Assembly (NCBI GenBank): GCA_003439945.1
Contig: QVRM01005375.1
Coordinates: 1,412,290 to 1,476,289 of the forward strand
Direction: 5' to 3'
Length of the DNA stretch: 64,000 nucleotides
Source: Dermanyssus gallinae
Lineage: Eukaryota; Arthropoda; Arachnida; Mesostigmata; Dermanyssidae
A program made the translations under genes and the position numbers. Below the pieces are notes generated by a model. That model was not told where the DNA came from, did not search any database, and was given only the letters and a program-made list of their open reading frames with translations. Of this stretch, positions 1 through 11,845 are shown piece after piece (the first letter of the stretch is position 1; each line of letters starts with the position of its first letter).

Positions 1-1093
1 AAGCTTGTTCATTTTTGTTGCTGCCGCCGCCATGGATATTTAAATCAAGTAGCGTTCGTCACATCCATGACATCAGAATTGTCGACAAAAAAGTCGATGC
101 TCTAGCCCTAGTCGTACAGATTGTTGGCGCTGTTGTCTAGGATTCGTATTCGAGCATGCCAACCATAGCACGCATAGGTGTAACGTTGTGCACTTTGTTG
201 GTCAGCGACTCTAACCGCGTCCACAACTGTCACTGCGTCCACTGTCACCACCTGGCTTAATCCTGCGTACATAAAGAAGCACAGCTGTTTGATAAAAAAA
301 AAAAGAAGGAAACACGAAAAGGAAGAACAAGTTTTTTTCCAGCCAGAGATGAACGCGAAGCGGAGCCGTCCACAGACTGACTCGTTCGACCTATATCATT
401 GATCCTTGGCCCATCGTGGTAAGATGAATACCTGAATGGATGGTCGCGTATGCGTACACATGTGTAAGAAGCAAAGGGTGATTGGGTTATTGTTTGACAC
501 TCTCACATATCAGCCTAGATGTCACTGATACGCCCAGGGGCACACCGTCGTTTAATTTCGTCATAGCGCCTAAAAACCTTCCAGATGCGTTTCACGAGAC
601 GATATGCGTTGCTTAACCAATCACTGGTTATCACTGACGGACATTGCTTCTACGCCTATATAGGCTGGATATCTTTTGCAAAATAGCTCGTCCAAAACTC
701 GTGCCCGGACAAACCCCCGGGTATATACAAGTAGACACTTGGAGCTCTTCTTCTTGTTTTAAGATTCTTAGGTATAACAATCTTGGAGTACCCATTTGTA
801 CCATGTGCTCCTACTTACTCGGAAATTGAGCATATCTAAGTGACAATATATATTATAGATATCTCATGATTATTGCACATATGAGATGGCACTAAAGTGG
901 CAATATATATTTGTAGGTGTGCCTTCGAATTAGATATGCAGTTGCAAATCCGTCGTCTAAGGTATCCAAGCCTTAGGTAAGGCCATACACCGCCACTAGG
1001 TGGAGTGCCTAATTTTTGCTAGGTTGCACGCTGTTCAGCCAATAATACCATACGTCATATACTCTCCCTGTCTCTGCTTCTCTCTCTTAAACA

Positions 1094-1100
<7 letters not shown>
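1..1100. other. Non-coding stretch, nothing assigned
   Basis: AT-moderate sequence with only short accidental reading frames. No motif, repeat family or splice-flanked open frame was recognised. It ends in a purine/pyrimidine (CA)n stretch leading into a (TA)n tract. Confidence 0.6.

Positions 1101-1102
<2 letters not shown>

Positions 1103-1149
<47 letters not shown>
1103..1149. repeat. (TA)n microsatellite
   Basis: About 47 bases of uninterrupted alternating A and T, preceded by a short CA run. It is the first of more than 25 such tracts in the window. Confidence 0.97.
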
Positions 1150-1152
<3 letters not shown>

Positions 1153-1179
1153 TCTGTCTCAGTTAATCCGTCGTTGCTA

Positions 1180-2550
1180 CGGGGCGAGTCAGCGAGCGTT
1201 ATTAATTCGCAAGCTAGACAAGAAGTGTGTCGAATTGTTTAAGCCGGCCTCGCGGTGTGTGTTTGTTGTCGACAGCCTCCCTGCACAGCCGCCACACCTC
1301 GCTAGCTCGCTCGCCGTTAACTGCTGTGGCTGCCTATGTGGTTCGTAGCATTTGGTTGGTTGGACTGTTGGCAAAGCGCACGGAAAGCAACGGATCAATC
1401 AAGATCCATCCTCTCAGGTGATGTTGTACAACGAAGCGCGACTTTATTCTACCACCTACCTACCTACCTGGCTACCTACCTACCTGGCTACCTACTTACT
1501 AGCAGGCAGCCTGCTTCTGCTATAGCGTTGAAGCTCGACGGGCCGGACTCGCAGCCTCGAGAGTGCGTATGGCATTGTCATCGTTGTCGTCGTCGCCATC
1601 GTCTCAACACTGTCGACGAAATGTTGAACAACGCCGATGTAGTATATCGGAGAAATCGGAAGGAAGGAAGCAAGCAAGCTAGCTAGCTAGCTAGGTAAGT
1701 TGGAAGAAAGAAGGTGTGTGAGAGAGAGATAGAGAAAGACACGGACAGCTACAGAGGAACGGTACAAGCCGCGGCACGGGCGGCGCACTTGGAACTTAAT
1801 GCGATTCGGTGCGCTTTCGAACGCTGCTCGCGGCTGCGTCTCCAGCCGGCTCATTGGCTGGCTTACGATTGGCGAGCTGGGCGGACCGCTACACTGCGGC
1901 TGATTCCTCCTTCGCCACCGCCTCCTTTTCCCCGCCGTCGTTCGTCGTCGGCGGCGGCGGCTTCCTCCTCTTCCTTGAAGGCACCTCAACGACCACCTGT
2001 GCTCAGCCAGTCTGCTTCCCACATTCGCCGCGCGTTCGGAATTCGCGTTCGTAGACGCTCGTGCAGTGGGCTTTTGAGTCGTTTTCGCATTTCGACCAAC
2101 CGACCGACCGACCGACCGACCCGCATTCCCCAGCCATTCAGCTCCGTCGTCTCGAAGACTCAGGAGGCAGGAGGTGGGGGGGACGGAGGTGGGCAAGAGG
2201 GCTCGCGGGCTGCAGCGGCCCTGCCAACGCTCGCTAGGAAACATACCACATCAGTCGATTCTTTCCGCCACCCACCGTTACCTTATTGTTGTGCAACCGA
2301 GAGTACTTAAATGGGTTAGCATAACATTTGCGAGAGAAGGAACGAGCGAGCGAGCAAGCACAGAGCAGCACCGATCTGTGTCGTCCTGTATTCAGAGGGG
2401 GGCGTGCAGCAAACAGCTTGTCGAGAAGCAGCAGCAACAGCAGGTGCCCGTGCAGTTCGCCCCCGGACCTCGGCCAGCACAAAAGCATGTACGACTGTAT
2501 GTTCCATGTAAAGAATGTGAATTAAATGTTTTCTTGTTCTTTACATGTTG
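1180..2550 (+). promoter_or_regulatory. CpG-rich block, possible promoter and 5'UTR exon
   Basis: GC- and CpG-rich against AT-rich flanks. It holds two ATTGG (inverted CCAAT) boxes at 1853-1857 and 1868-1872 and a GGGCGG box at 1879-1884. Tetranucleotide runs lie at 1450-1500 (CCTA), 1663-1694 (AAGC/CTAG) and 2098-2123 (CCGA). A consensus splice donor, CTAG|GTAAGT, is at 1694/1695 and a weaker TAAG|GTAAAT near 2557. Reading frames of up to 198 codons exist on both strands but are rich in simple repeat and match no family I know. A host promoter with a non-coding first exon is the simplest reading (inference). Confidence 0.4.
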
Positions 2551-2559
2551 AGTAAGGTA

Positions 2560-4383
2560 AATATCGAGACAGGCTTAACACGAGCAGCACGTCCTTTTCG
2601 TCGAGTACTCCTCTCTCTCTCTCTCTCAGTTGCGACAGTTGTACAGACAGCTCAATGACACGGCTTGAAATTGCCAAGGCCGTCAAGTAAACCTATCACA
2701 TGTCAGTTCATTCGAGCAATTATCGTTTTTTATATATATTCATATGTATATAGTACGGCATAGAACTAGTTTTAGGAAGGGTCTCTTTGAAAAAATATGT
2801 GCCGCGCCGGGATTGGACTTACATCCCCTAGCTTTAGACCCGCATTTATCTCTCTCTCTCTCTAAATATATATATAAATATATATATATGTACTATTTAA
2901 AACGGCTATAAATCGTGTGCGTTTTTGCGCTGTAAGTTGTATGGGCTCTTTTACTTCTATATTTTTACGTTACTAGAACGTACGTATTGTAAAATGCAGT
3001 CTTGGAAGCTAAACCACGTTTGCAACTTAGGATAGCATAGAACTTTCACGACGATGCTCGTATTCTCGTTCACGTCTAACATCAGTTCCGTCCAGATTTT
3101 GGCTCAGTATTGGTTTTGATGATTTCCAAGTGGATCAGCCCTCCATGAAAGGAAACAATTAATATAAGCTTGTTCGACAATAATATAACTGTCAGATACT
3201 TATCTGAGATCTTCGACAACTGTCGAAACAAAAATGTTGGCATGAAATTACATTCAAACGTGAGTACCAGCCGCAAAAGTGAAAATTCACAGCTGTAACT
3301 ACCTTTGAACACAGACTGCAAGCGGTCTGTTTTTTGTGTAATTCCATGATTGACCATTGACAATCGTGTCGCCGTCCTGTAGCTGCCGTCACCGTTTGAC
3401 TGACAGAGGTATTGTGTGACGTGATAATGGACTTCTATTTGTGGTGCGCATTAGTGGAATTTATTTTGTGTCTATGTTCACTTTTATGATGAAATTTGTC
3501 ATCAGACAACGTTATTCCACGACAGCACATCCGCTCCTTTTGTATTTTGGTATCACACGTAAGTGTTTAAAAGTACTTCCCTTCACTTCTTAGATATTCA
3601 CATTCAGTTTGCTTCAAATATTTTTAATTATAGCAAACTTGAATCTCAATGTGTTCTGTAAAGCGTACGAGACAGTGGGCGGTCAGAACTGCTGTTATGC
3701 GCACTGAAGTGGAAGAGTTAGTACGCACGTGTGTTTGTACCTGTAGGACGCCTACGCTATCCGGATACAGGGATAAAAGGAAAATAGGCTTATTACTCAG
3801 CACAAAACATTATCTAGGGTGGAATGTGAAATTAGTACAAAAAGACGAGAAGACAGTCGAACGACCGAAGATGCCGACATATGTTAAGACAATAGCGTAC
3901 AAATTGACCAAGCAGACTTGTCGTGAAGACTCGTCACCACTGCCACATTTCAACGTTATAGCGGTGGGTTACTTACTCAGTTAGGATACTCGATTTACGT
4001 TATGTATATGTTTCTCTACACAGGCTTGTGCGCAGATGTATTTAGCGCAGTTTTATGTACTTGAATGTATGCGGTCCAAAGCAGGCCGAACACGGCTAGG
4101 TTTCGATCTAGCTGTAGCGCTGTGGTAGTTCACATCGTTGGTATGACCCTGTGGCAGCAAATGCTTTCACATCAGTCATTAGCGATAGTGCCGCCGTGCG
4201 GTATGGGTTGTTGTTGTTGTTGCAGATGCAGGTGTTAGCAGAGTAGTAGTAGCGGAGATATGAAACACATCTGTTCTCCGAAGAGGCCGCGCCGACCAGC
4301 GGGCTCGGACCAGAGCTCCAATGCTTCATGTCGCTGTTCTGAACGCGCTATATAGATAGATGCTCGCTAGTTTGGTATTAGCT

Positions 4384-4416
<33 letters not shown>

Positions 4417-5065
4417 ATGGCTACTAGCCAGCAGCTGGCTACTAGACAGCGCTCGCCCGTCGAAATCTAATATATCTAAGCCGGTTGACGACATCATGGA
4501 CTGGACTGCAATCCTGTGGCAGGAGCACCATGTTGTGAGTAGTTTCGGGTCCGTAAGTGCGTTTAACCAACCAAATAACTAACCAATGTGGCAGACAGAC
4601 AGGCAGGCTGGCCGGATGCATTCATTTCGCCCTTCCGCCTCTATAGTTCTGCAAGAAGCGGCAGTTCTCAGCTGACGGTATAGAACTCGGCACGCTAAGT
4701 GACACAATCATTACGTCTGAATGAGCCGCTCAGTCGACGGCATCCTATACTGATACAACACCACCCCCTTCCTCCCCGATACGAAGACACGTCGAGCAAA
4801 CTACCATGGGGTAGGTGCCCTCCGTCTCTCTCATACTTGACCGCCCCCTTAACTCGTCTACCTTGTGCCTCTGGCCAACCTCAACCTGCCCACCCTGCTC
4901 TCCTGCGCCTCATCTTGTTGTCCACAAGTCTGCCGCCACTTTGTCTCCCACTGTGGCCATACGAAGTACTCTCACAAGCAGACCAACATATATGCACACC
5001 TGGCTTTTTGCACTTATCTGGACACAGTAACATTTAACGGCGATACTTATGAAATTTGTCAATGA
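2560..5065. other. Non-coding stretch with small simple repeats
   Basis: It contains a (CT)n run at about 2608-2627, short (TA) runs near 2735 and 2867-2890, and a (GTA)n run at about 4382-4412. A 111-codon frame at 3649-3984 and a 93-codon minus frame at 3082-3363 resemble no family I know and have no supporting splice signals. Near 2790-2830 a minus-strand stretch (TCCAATCCCGG) faintly resembles a tRNA B box. Confidence 0.55.
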
Positions 5066-5068
5066 GTG

Positions 5069-5094
5069 TATATATATATATATATATATATATA
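5069..5094. repeat. (TA)n microsatellite
   Basis: Uninterrupted alternating T and A, about 26 bases. Confidence 0.95.
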
Positions 5095-5307
5095 CAATCA
5101 AATTTGGCAGTGAGAACCGAACGGCACATTTGCGCATCCGTTATTATGTTTTAAAATTGTAATTATCAATCCAATTCAATGTAACGCGTTACACCAGTAA
5201 TAACTACACGCTGTTATATCGAGCACCAGTCTGCCAATTGTGTGCATAGGACGTAAGCAATAGAGCTCTGTTGAAAATGTTTGGCAAATGGGCCACGATT
5301 GGGCCAG

Positions 5308-5472
5308 CTGGAGCTGGAGGAGAACGGGCAGTCGTTGCCGGCTCGAAGCCGTGAGATGACCATCACACAGGCCAAGCGAGCCAGCCAGATCAACACGCAG
5401 ATGGACGGGCCAGTGGGCATGCACAGACACGCCGTTGCATGCCTAGGCAAGTTCAAATCGATAGCGGCTTGA
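5308..5472 (+). CDS. Possible coding exon, unidentified
   Basis: A 55-codon open frame follows a possible acceptor (GGGCCAG). Its codons are GC-ending and it reads like ordinary soluble protein, including ...REMTITQAKRASQIN..., before a TGA at 5470-5472. The minus strand is also open here and would give a hydrophobic, membrane-like segment, so the strand is uncertain. No family is recognised. This is a weak call based on composition only. Confidence 0.2.
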   Translation: MELEENGQSLPARSREMTITQAKRASQINTQMDGPVGMHRHAVACLGKFKSIAA

Positions 5473-6075
5473 CGCGGGTGATTCGATTAATGTCACCGCG
5501 CTATAGCTAGCCACTGCGGCCGTTGTTTGCTGGTTGTTCGCCAGCTTGTATAGGCACTCCAGCTGCCTGCAAACGCTGCGAGAAGTAGAGGACTTTTATC
5601 GCTTTCTTTCGTTATGACTCAGCCCATTAGAGAGACCACAGTAGTTGGTGGCCTCTATCGCTCAGCCTCGGCCATCCTTTGACTCTCAGTGTGCCTTTGA
5701 TGCGATTGTTGCTGTATAAATAACACGCTACCCCTATGCGTATATATATACATACATAATTGTACATGTGTGTATAAACGACCCGCACATACACTTCACG
5801 TGAGTTCAGCTGAGCTTCAAAGCAATCACTCATGCCAGCTTTACTTAATAAATAACGCTTTGTAGCTTCTGCGCACTAATTTCCCAAGGCAAGTCTAGAG
5901 TTCTACACGAATTCGTACTCGATTTCTTCAAACGCTGCTAAAGCACGCAGGTAAACTTTTGCCACGATCAAGTATGCGTTCTCAAGATGGTATTGATGAT
6001 TAGACACGAAGGTTTAGGTTAGCTACGCGCGTCTACTAATTCGTAGCCAGTTAGTGAATGAGCATTCGATTTATT

Positions 6076-6098
6076 AGGTGGGGCAGAAATTATCTGGA
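6076..6098 (+). repeat. Possible left inverted repeat of the mariner relic
   Basis: The sequence TAGGTGGGGCAGAAATTAT is loosely matched in inverse at about 7021-7046 (reverse complement GGGTAGGAGAGCAAGAAATTAT). These flank the transposase relic at 6159-6950, as decayed terminal repeats would. The match has several gaps and substitutions. Confidence 0.35.
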
Positions 6099-6158
6099 AA
6101 GTGTACTTCTAATGTTCACCACGCCTCCAAGAATTCAGCCATGTTCACAAAACAATCT

Positions 6159-6950
6159 CTCAAAGAAGATCGTTTGCGCAAAACTGTGTAAAAGAATCCA
6201 CGACTAACTACGTGTGAATTAATTTTGGATATTGGGGTGTGTTACACAAGCATAGTAACTAAAATTCGCGCCCATGGTTTTTGGTTAAAGTTAAACCAAT
6301 GGGTATCTTATAAGTTGACCGCGTGCAACAAAACAGAGCGTTCAGCAAAATTATCTTTTTGGCTTGCCTGACACAACGAGTGTTCGTTCTTGGATCGAAT
6401 TGCAACCTGTGACGAAAGATTGATCGTTTACGGCAATGCGAAACGTGAAATATCCTGGTGCGCTCCAGGTCAACCAAGACGCCAAAGTCACTAACCCATT
6501 TACGCAAGATGTTGCTCTGTGTTGGGTGGGATAGGCAACGCATCGACCACCACTAGTTTCTTCCTAGTGGCCAAGCGATAGACACGGGTGTGTACTTGCT
6601 TGACCGAGTTTTTGCCTCTCTCCAAAGGAAGCGACACAGTCTTGTGAATGGAAAAGGCGTTATCTTCTACCGTGATTACGCGAGGCCGCATGCGAGTTTA
6701 CCCAGCCTCTGCATGATAGCAAGCTTCCATTGAGACAATTTGCCGCATCGATCGTACTCATTGAATACTGCACCGTCGGACTACCATCTATTAAGATGTC
6801 TGCAGAACCAGGCAATGGAATTGACTTCATTCACCAGACTTAGTGAAAGCACATCTGGGAACATTTTTCGAGATGCTGACACTAGAATTATTTGCCATGG
6901 AAATCGATACTTTGGTCCAGATGCAGGGGAGGGTTGTGACTAAAAATACT
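6159..6950 (+). pseudogene. Decayed mariner-family transposase
   Basis: A transposase of the mariner type, which cuts and pastes its element through terminal inverted repeats, can be followed in essentially one frame over its first half. Visible in order are LKEDRLRKTV then NPRLTTCELILDIG (second helix-turn-helix area), NQWVSYKLT (the family WVPHELT motif), FLDRIATCDE (first catalytic aspartate), ISWCAPGQP, LHDSKLP (second aspartate, normally in HDNARPH) and YSLNTAPSDYHLL (third aspartate, normally in SPDLAPSDY). Stop codons fall at the WLA*HNE site and after KTV. About 15 codons between the second and third aspartate appear deleted, the frame shifts after the last motif, and the N-terminal DNA-binding part is missing. 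It is plainly non-functional and old. The motif order makes the family call firm; the subfamily is not determined. Confidence 0.82.
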
Positions 6951-7448
6951 GAGAGAGTACTCTTTAAATGAGTAAAGTCAGTTCATTCGTTCGATTTTTA
7001 GATTATTTTTTACAGAAAAAAATAATAATTTCTTGCTCTCCTACCCAAGAGGTTAGACGCCAGGATGTCGTCCCTCCCGGTGTTTGTTCGGTCAAGTCAG
7101 CGGAGACTATATAAATTAATACGATACTTCTCCAGCCGACTATCTGTTTTGTGCGTTCTTGGACATAAAAGCTTAGATGCTTGATTATGCGTGATTAATG
7201 TCCATAAGGTTTTTTCGAGTCATTTAATTTAATGATGGCTCCCCCTTGGAGGCTACGTCGATATTACTGAGGCACATCAGTCGTTAAGAAAAGGGTTTGA
7301 GTAAACCTCATCAATGCATTGATAGCAAAGAAGAGTGCGTGTCGATTGAATGGTTTGTTGAATTCTATGACCTCCAATTTTCGTTGCGCTGGATAAATCC
7401 ATTCCCAATTTTCGAGTAACCTAAGCCTAAACAAATATCGATTTTTAG

Positions 7449-7594
7449 CCTTTCACGAGGAGTACGCGTTGTACACCTGCCGGTTCTGCCTGCAGAGTTG
7501 TGCCAAGTATTATGCAGTGGAATGCACAGCGCTGGACAAAAAATCGTTGCACTACTTCTCTCGCCGAAAGCGTGAAGAAGATCAAGTATTATGA
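7449..7594 (+). CDS. Candidate terminal coding exon, unidentified
   Basis: An open frame of 48 codons starts directly after a plausible acceptor (CGATTTTTAG) and ends in TGA at 7592-7594. The stop overlaps a canonical AATAAA polyadenylation signal at 7594-7599. The predicted tail is cysteine- and lysine-rich (EEYALYTCRFCLQSC..., ending RRKREEDQVL). No family is recognised and no upstream exon was linked. Acceptor, open frame and poly(A) signal together make it better than chance, but it is unproven. Confidence 0.35.
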
Positions 7595-7746
7595 ATAAAC
7601 ATCGTGAACTGTATATTATACTCAATTTGAGTGAAATACATAAATATAATAATTAAAAAATATTGATATTTATTGCGGCTGAAGTCAAATGTGGAGCTGG
7701 ACCTGGTACTTTTCGGAAGATTAGTCTGTTTCAGTAGGGGTTTCAG

Positions 7747-7941
7747 CTTAGCCGGGAAGTGCCATGGATCGCCGGCTGGCAGCTCGTAGCCAGCGCGCTT
7801 TGGCATGCGGTGGACTCGTCCATATACGCGCAGATGCCTGGTCCCGCGAGAGCCTCGTCGGTCATAAAGGAGTTGCAATCATTTTACCGCATGCAAGGCA
7901 GTCGGGAACAGTCGAGGTTTGAGCGAAGCAGGCCTACGTAG
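7747..7941 (+). CDS. Possible coding exon, unidentified
   Basis: A 65-codon frame follows a GGGTTTCAG acceptor-like site and ends in TAG at 7939-7941. It contains WQLVASALWHAVDSSIY and a charged C-terminal tail, with GC-rich third positions. Two minus-strand frames are also open across the same block, so strand and reality are uncertain. No homologue is recognised. Confidence 0.22.
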   Translation, partial: LSREVPWIAGWQLVASALWHAVDSSIYAQMPGPARASSVIKELQSFYRMQGSREQSRFERSRPT

Positions 7942-7949
7942 GCGCAGAG

Positions 7950-10420
7950 TATATACAACTACCATGTCTGGTCATATCAAACTCAATATGACGACTCAGC
8001 TACCTGTTAATACCTACAGCAAGTGCCGTTTACTTAGCTCGGAGCCCTAGCACTGCTCCAAACTGAGCTGCTTGGGGGAATGAGAGGTTCCGTCTTCCCC
8101 TAGCGCACTCCCTCTCCATTTAGTGGCCAGGCAGACTGCTTTTTCTCGGATATCTCGACATCACACCATATAGTCGGAACTATCCGACATCATCATATAT
8201 CTTGAGGGTGGTGACTGGCATCCTCGTTAGGACCTGACGCTCTGTTAACCATTTTCCAATTGCCAAATCGTATCAATCTCATCCCTTAGAGAAGCAACCA
8301 TGGCCGGCGCACAACCGGTAGAAACTGTCTGCTGGCTTGAACGCTACATATGTGAGTGAATGTGTTGGTGACCTCACGCGTCTCCTAAAAAAGTACACCA
8401 TGGGCGTCCCTCACAGACAGCAGCGGCCGGCTAAATGAGACAAGCGATTATTGTACATTGCATGCCAATTGCAATATCTAGCCCACAAGGTAGGCCTCTG
8501 TTGTATGTTTGTCTTGTTTAGTACAAATGAGAAATTGTTTATCTAGCTAAGCGCCATTGAATACCTAATACGATCTGAAGCTTAAAGATGAGACGACCTC
8601 TAGGATCTAATTTAATGATAGAATTAGCTCTAAAGCTAGTATGACTCGCCTATATAATACCTGTCTATAAAAACACGAGATGAGAGGAACACTTGCTCGG
8701 CTAGACGAATATCGAGTGCTGACCAGTGAACAGTTTTTGTATTTCAACTAAGATCCGCTTTAAAAACCTAATAATACGTGGCTTGAAAACATGGGGCGTA
8801 TCAATTCTATATATATATATGACATGCACTTACCCTGATTCACATGAGTGCTCACACATATCGACAGTAGGACCGCAATCTGCAAGGTGAGAAGGAAACT
8901 TTTAGAGATCTCTTTTTATTAAGCCCATTGCTCTGCTAATCTGGGTTTCTCAAATGATTTCCACTGGGCAGCTGTACACTTGTTCCTACAACTAGTTCTC
9001 CGTTTCAACGTGGAGTATACCGCACGCCTAGTTATTACGAGCGACTTTCGATTAACTAGGAGATCGTTCAATCAAAGTTTAAAATCCGTCTTATAAGGTA
9101 ATTTATTCGAGTTCCTTATTTCCGTAACTTATTCAAACTTATACTTAGTAGGCTGAGAATAGGAAAGCAAAGGGAAAATAACTTCAGTCCGAGGGGTGCA
9201 AAATTAGCTGATAACTTAATTTGCCTCTATGATGACTTCATCCGCCGGTTCAAACACTGGTGGTCCACAGTTTCCGGCTTTCTAATCTATATCTGATCAA
9301 GCAAATAATTAAGTTAAAATGTCAATGCCGGTACGCAAAGCCCTGGTTTATAGATGCTACAAAAATAATAAAATATGTGGACGGCAACGCAACAACGTGT
9401 TACAACATTAAGGGAGTCCGCTTAATTTGAAACGACACGCGTGATAAGATGGATGTTTATGTACACAGCAGCCGTATTTAAATTACTAGTTCAAATCAGA
9501 AAAATAACATTTGAAAAAAATAATTCCATGCAAACTGTGACTCTTGAAATTCTTCAGGCGCAAGGGTATACACGTCTATGCTATGGCTGTGCTATTTCTT
9601 AGTGCTAACAGTAAACTTGATAGGATAGTTTCGTTTCGCAGGACAAATACTCAGGTATTGCACACGCTAATCTAAATGTTTAGTTTTGCATATTCGCTTA
9701 TAGTATACATCAGGTAAATTGTAGCTTGTTAATATTCAAATTGCTTGATTCCAATTGATGACACATGATTACACTCTGAAAAGATTGAAATATATCATAA
9801 AACGCGTCATGTGAACGCACGCAGGTGAAGCACACTGTACGCTTAACTTGGTAAACCTGGACTTATAATGTTCTTGTTAATTATTGCCTGTGTTTGAATT
9901 TTACACTTTTTATTTCAACTGCATTAATTTTAGTGCGTGTCGACCCTTTAGGTAGTGACACACTAAAAGACACCGAAGGGACGTTCCGCGGCTAGCTTCG
10001 CTTATCTGTTAATTATCTCGTGATGAAAAAGATGTTTCTGTCCCGTAGTTTATATTGACAGCGAGCAGACGGTTGTCCCTTATTTGAGCCATGTCCGAAC
10101 GACTACAAGAGATGAGAAAATTCCGAAGCGCTTAGCACATTATTTATGTTTGGAAATGGTAAGGCGTATGCATTTGGTGACGGGTACAAATGTTCTGAGT
10201 TACGTTTATGGAAAAAAATATGGTGTGGTTTTTCCCAATTGGCTTAATGTCTCGAAGGCGATTGGTTGAATTAAATGTAGGTAAACTTTTAGTCAGCAAA
10301 ATTGCGAGATACCACATCGTACGAGCATTAAAACTATAGCCAATTACCTGGGTGAACACTATTGACATTTAGCGCAGCCTGCATAGATCAAAGTCATAAG
10401 TGAAACTCTGTCCACGTAGC
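7950..10420. other. Long AT-rich non-coding stretch
   Basis: No transposon motif, coding-like frame or notable repeat was recognised apart from a short (TA) run near 8808-8820. A 61-codon frame at 10084-10269 is followed by no supporting signal. It looks like intronic or intergenic DNA. Confidence 0.6.
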
Positions 10421-10427
10421 AGCCAAG

Positions 10428-11192
10428 TTGATGAGGTGTCCTCCGACACTCCGCAGCTTGTTGTATGTGCTTCAATGGCGTTTACAAGGTGAAACAAAGA
10501 ACACTCGTCGACGACGATACGTGCTTACCGCCCGTACTAGAGACTATACACTCTATCGACCGGGGAACCGGCCGACCGCGACCGTCACAGCTATGAACAG
10601 CCTAAACCAACCCGAGGCTAATGTTAGTTTAATTGCGCGCCGTCCTACCGGATCCGTCCTGTGGGTGGAGAGACCCCCACGGACCGATGGGTCTCTGTGG
10701 TCCAGAGTAACAGGCGCACAGATCTGGGCCAACGGCGTACAACAAGGGAACTCTACATACGGAGAGCACAAAATAGCATGCCCAACTTTTGCTGCTGACA
10801 AGCCGACACGATTGTTTCGTAGAAAAAGAGAGGGTTTCGACTTCCTTTTCCTAGCAGCCGGTGGAAACGAAAAGATCAATAGCAGTGAAGGTCTTCAAGT
10901 GTCAATTGCGTATGCGTCAAGATGGTCTAACTGGAGTGGCTTGATACTCTTACGTGCCTGCTCTACCATCAGTGTGGCGATGTCTAGGATTGCGCTGATC
11001 CCTGCGGTTGTGATTTGGAATGGTATGACAATTCTATATTCGGATTTTTTATTCTTATATGGCGAGTCATGCAATGAGCAGCTTCAACATAGCTGTTCAA
11101 TCACCTCTCATCGAAAGAGACTTCGGTCAACAAATCGAAATCCTAGGCGGCTGCCTTGGCCGCATTGGCGGTGGTGCTTAACCAACGCATAA
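10428..11192 (+). CDS. 254-codon open frame, unidentified
   Basis: This is the longest plus-strand frame outside the recognised transposons. The first 145 codons lie in a GC-rich segment (about 10490-10870) and the rest in AT-rich sequence, so only the first part looks coding. The antisense strand is also open for 108 codons at 10553-10879. The DNA is structured: AGAGACCC at 10669-10676 pairs with GGGTCTCT at 10689-10696. No domain was recognised. It could be an exon, a retroelement piece, or a structured non-coding segment that happens to lack stops. Confidence 0.25.
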   Translation: MMRCPPTLRSLLYVLQWRLQGETKNTRRRRYVLTARTRDYTLYRPGNRPTATVTAMNSLNQPEANVSLIARRPTGSVLWVERPPRTDGSLWSRVTGAQIWANGVQQGNSTYGEHKIACPTFAADKPTRLFRRKREGFDFLFLAAGGNEKINSSEGLQVSIAYASRWSNWSGLILLRACSTISVAMSRIALIPAVVIWNGMTILYSDFLFLYGESCNEQLQHSCSITSHRKRLRSTNRNPRRLPWPHWRWCLTNA

Positions 11193-11199
11193 CATTTAG

Positions 11200-11629
11200 C
11201 AAAAATGTCCCAGAAACGCCATCGTGTCGCCATCCTTGCCATGTTGCATGAATACTGCAACAACAACAACAGCGAAAGCAATACGTGCCACAATACAAAT
11301 GAGCGCAAAATACCTTTTAGTTGTCACGTTTTGCGCATTGTTCAAGAGCTTTATTGAATTGAAAACATTCGATGTCGTCTAATTATACAGATAATTTATT
11401 TTGTCTTTAATGACGCCTAATGCCATAACTAACAATATTGGAGCCTTAACTGAGGACAGTCGAGCAAACACTCCGTCATGTTTATGAAAGCCTACCCGAT
11501 CTGCCTCTTTACCCTCGTTGAAGGCCTTTCGTCGCGTACGGCTCACCCCTTCTTTTGAGGAGGAGCTTTAGGGTTTAGAATACATTTGCGTACGACTGAG
11601 TAAAAGTGTAACAAGAGCTCGTAAGCTCC
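11200..11629. other. Non-coding stretch
   Basis: Mixed-composition sequence with no recognised feature; it leads into the SINE insertion. Confidence 0.6.
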
Positions 11630-11845
11630 CTAACATGCTCGCGCGGTCGAACCCGGTGGCGTAGTGCATTCGTCTGCGCCTCGCGACCGGAGGAGACACA
11701 TATGTGCGCGGGTTCGAGCCCTCACCGTTGCACCGATTTGTATATATGGGGGTCCGTCTATGAAGCAATGCGAAAAGCAGTGCCGTGGTCGTTAAATGTT
11801 GGCTGAGAGTCAGTCCAGAAAGTATTTTTTCTAACATGCTCGCGC
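11630..11845 (+). mobile_element. tRNA-derived SINE with 15-bp target-site duplication (copy 1)
   Basis: The element body spans about 11645-11830 (186 bp). Near its 5' end is a polymerase III A-box-like TGGCGTAGTGC and, about 50 bases on, a B-box-like GGTTCGAGCCC, the internal promoter layout of a tRNA-derived short interspersed element. A non-tRNA tail follows and ends in a T run. It is flanked by a perfect direct repeat, CTAACATGCTCGCGC, at 11630-11644 and 11831-11845, the signature of target-primed insertion by a LINE reverse transcriptase. The intact duplication implies a relatively recent insertion. A second copy lies at 41857-41996 on the other strand. Confidence 0.9.

Noticed and set aside
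6259..6691. Minus frames over the mariner relic
   Set aside because: Antisense shadows; the plus strand carries the catalytic motifs.
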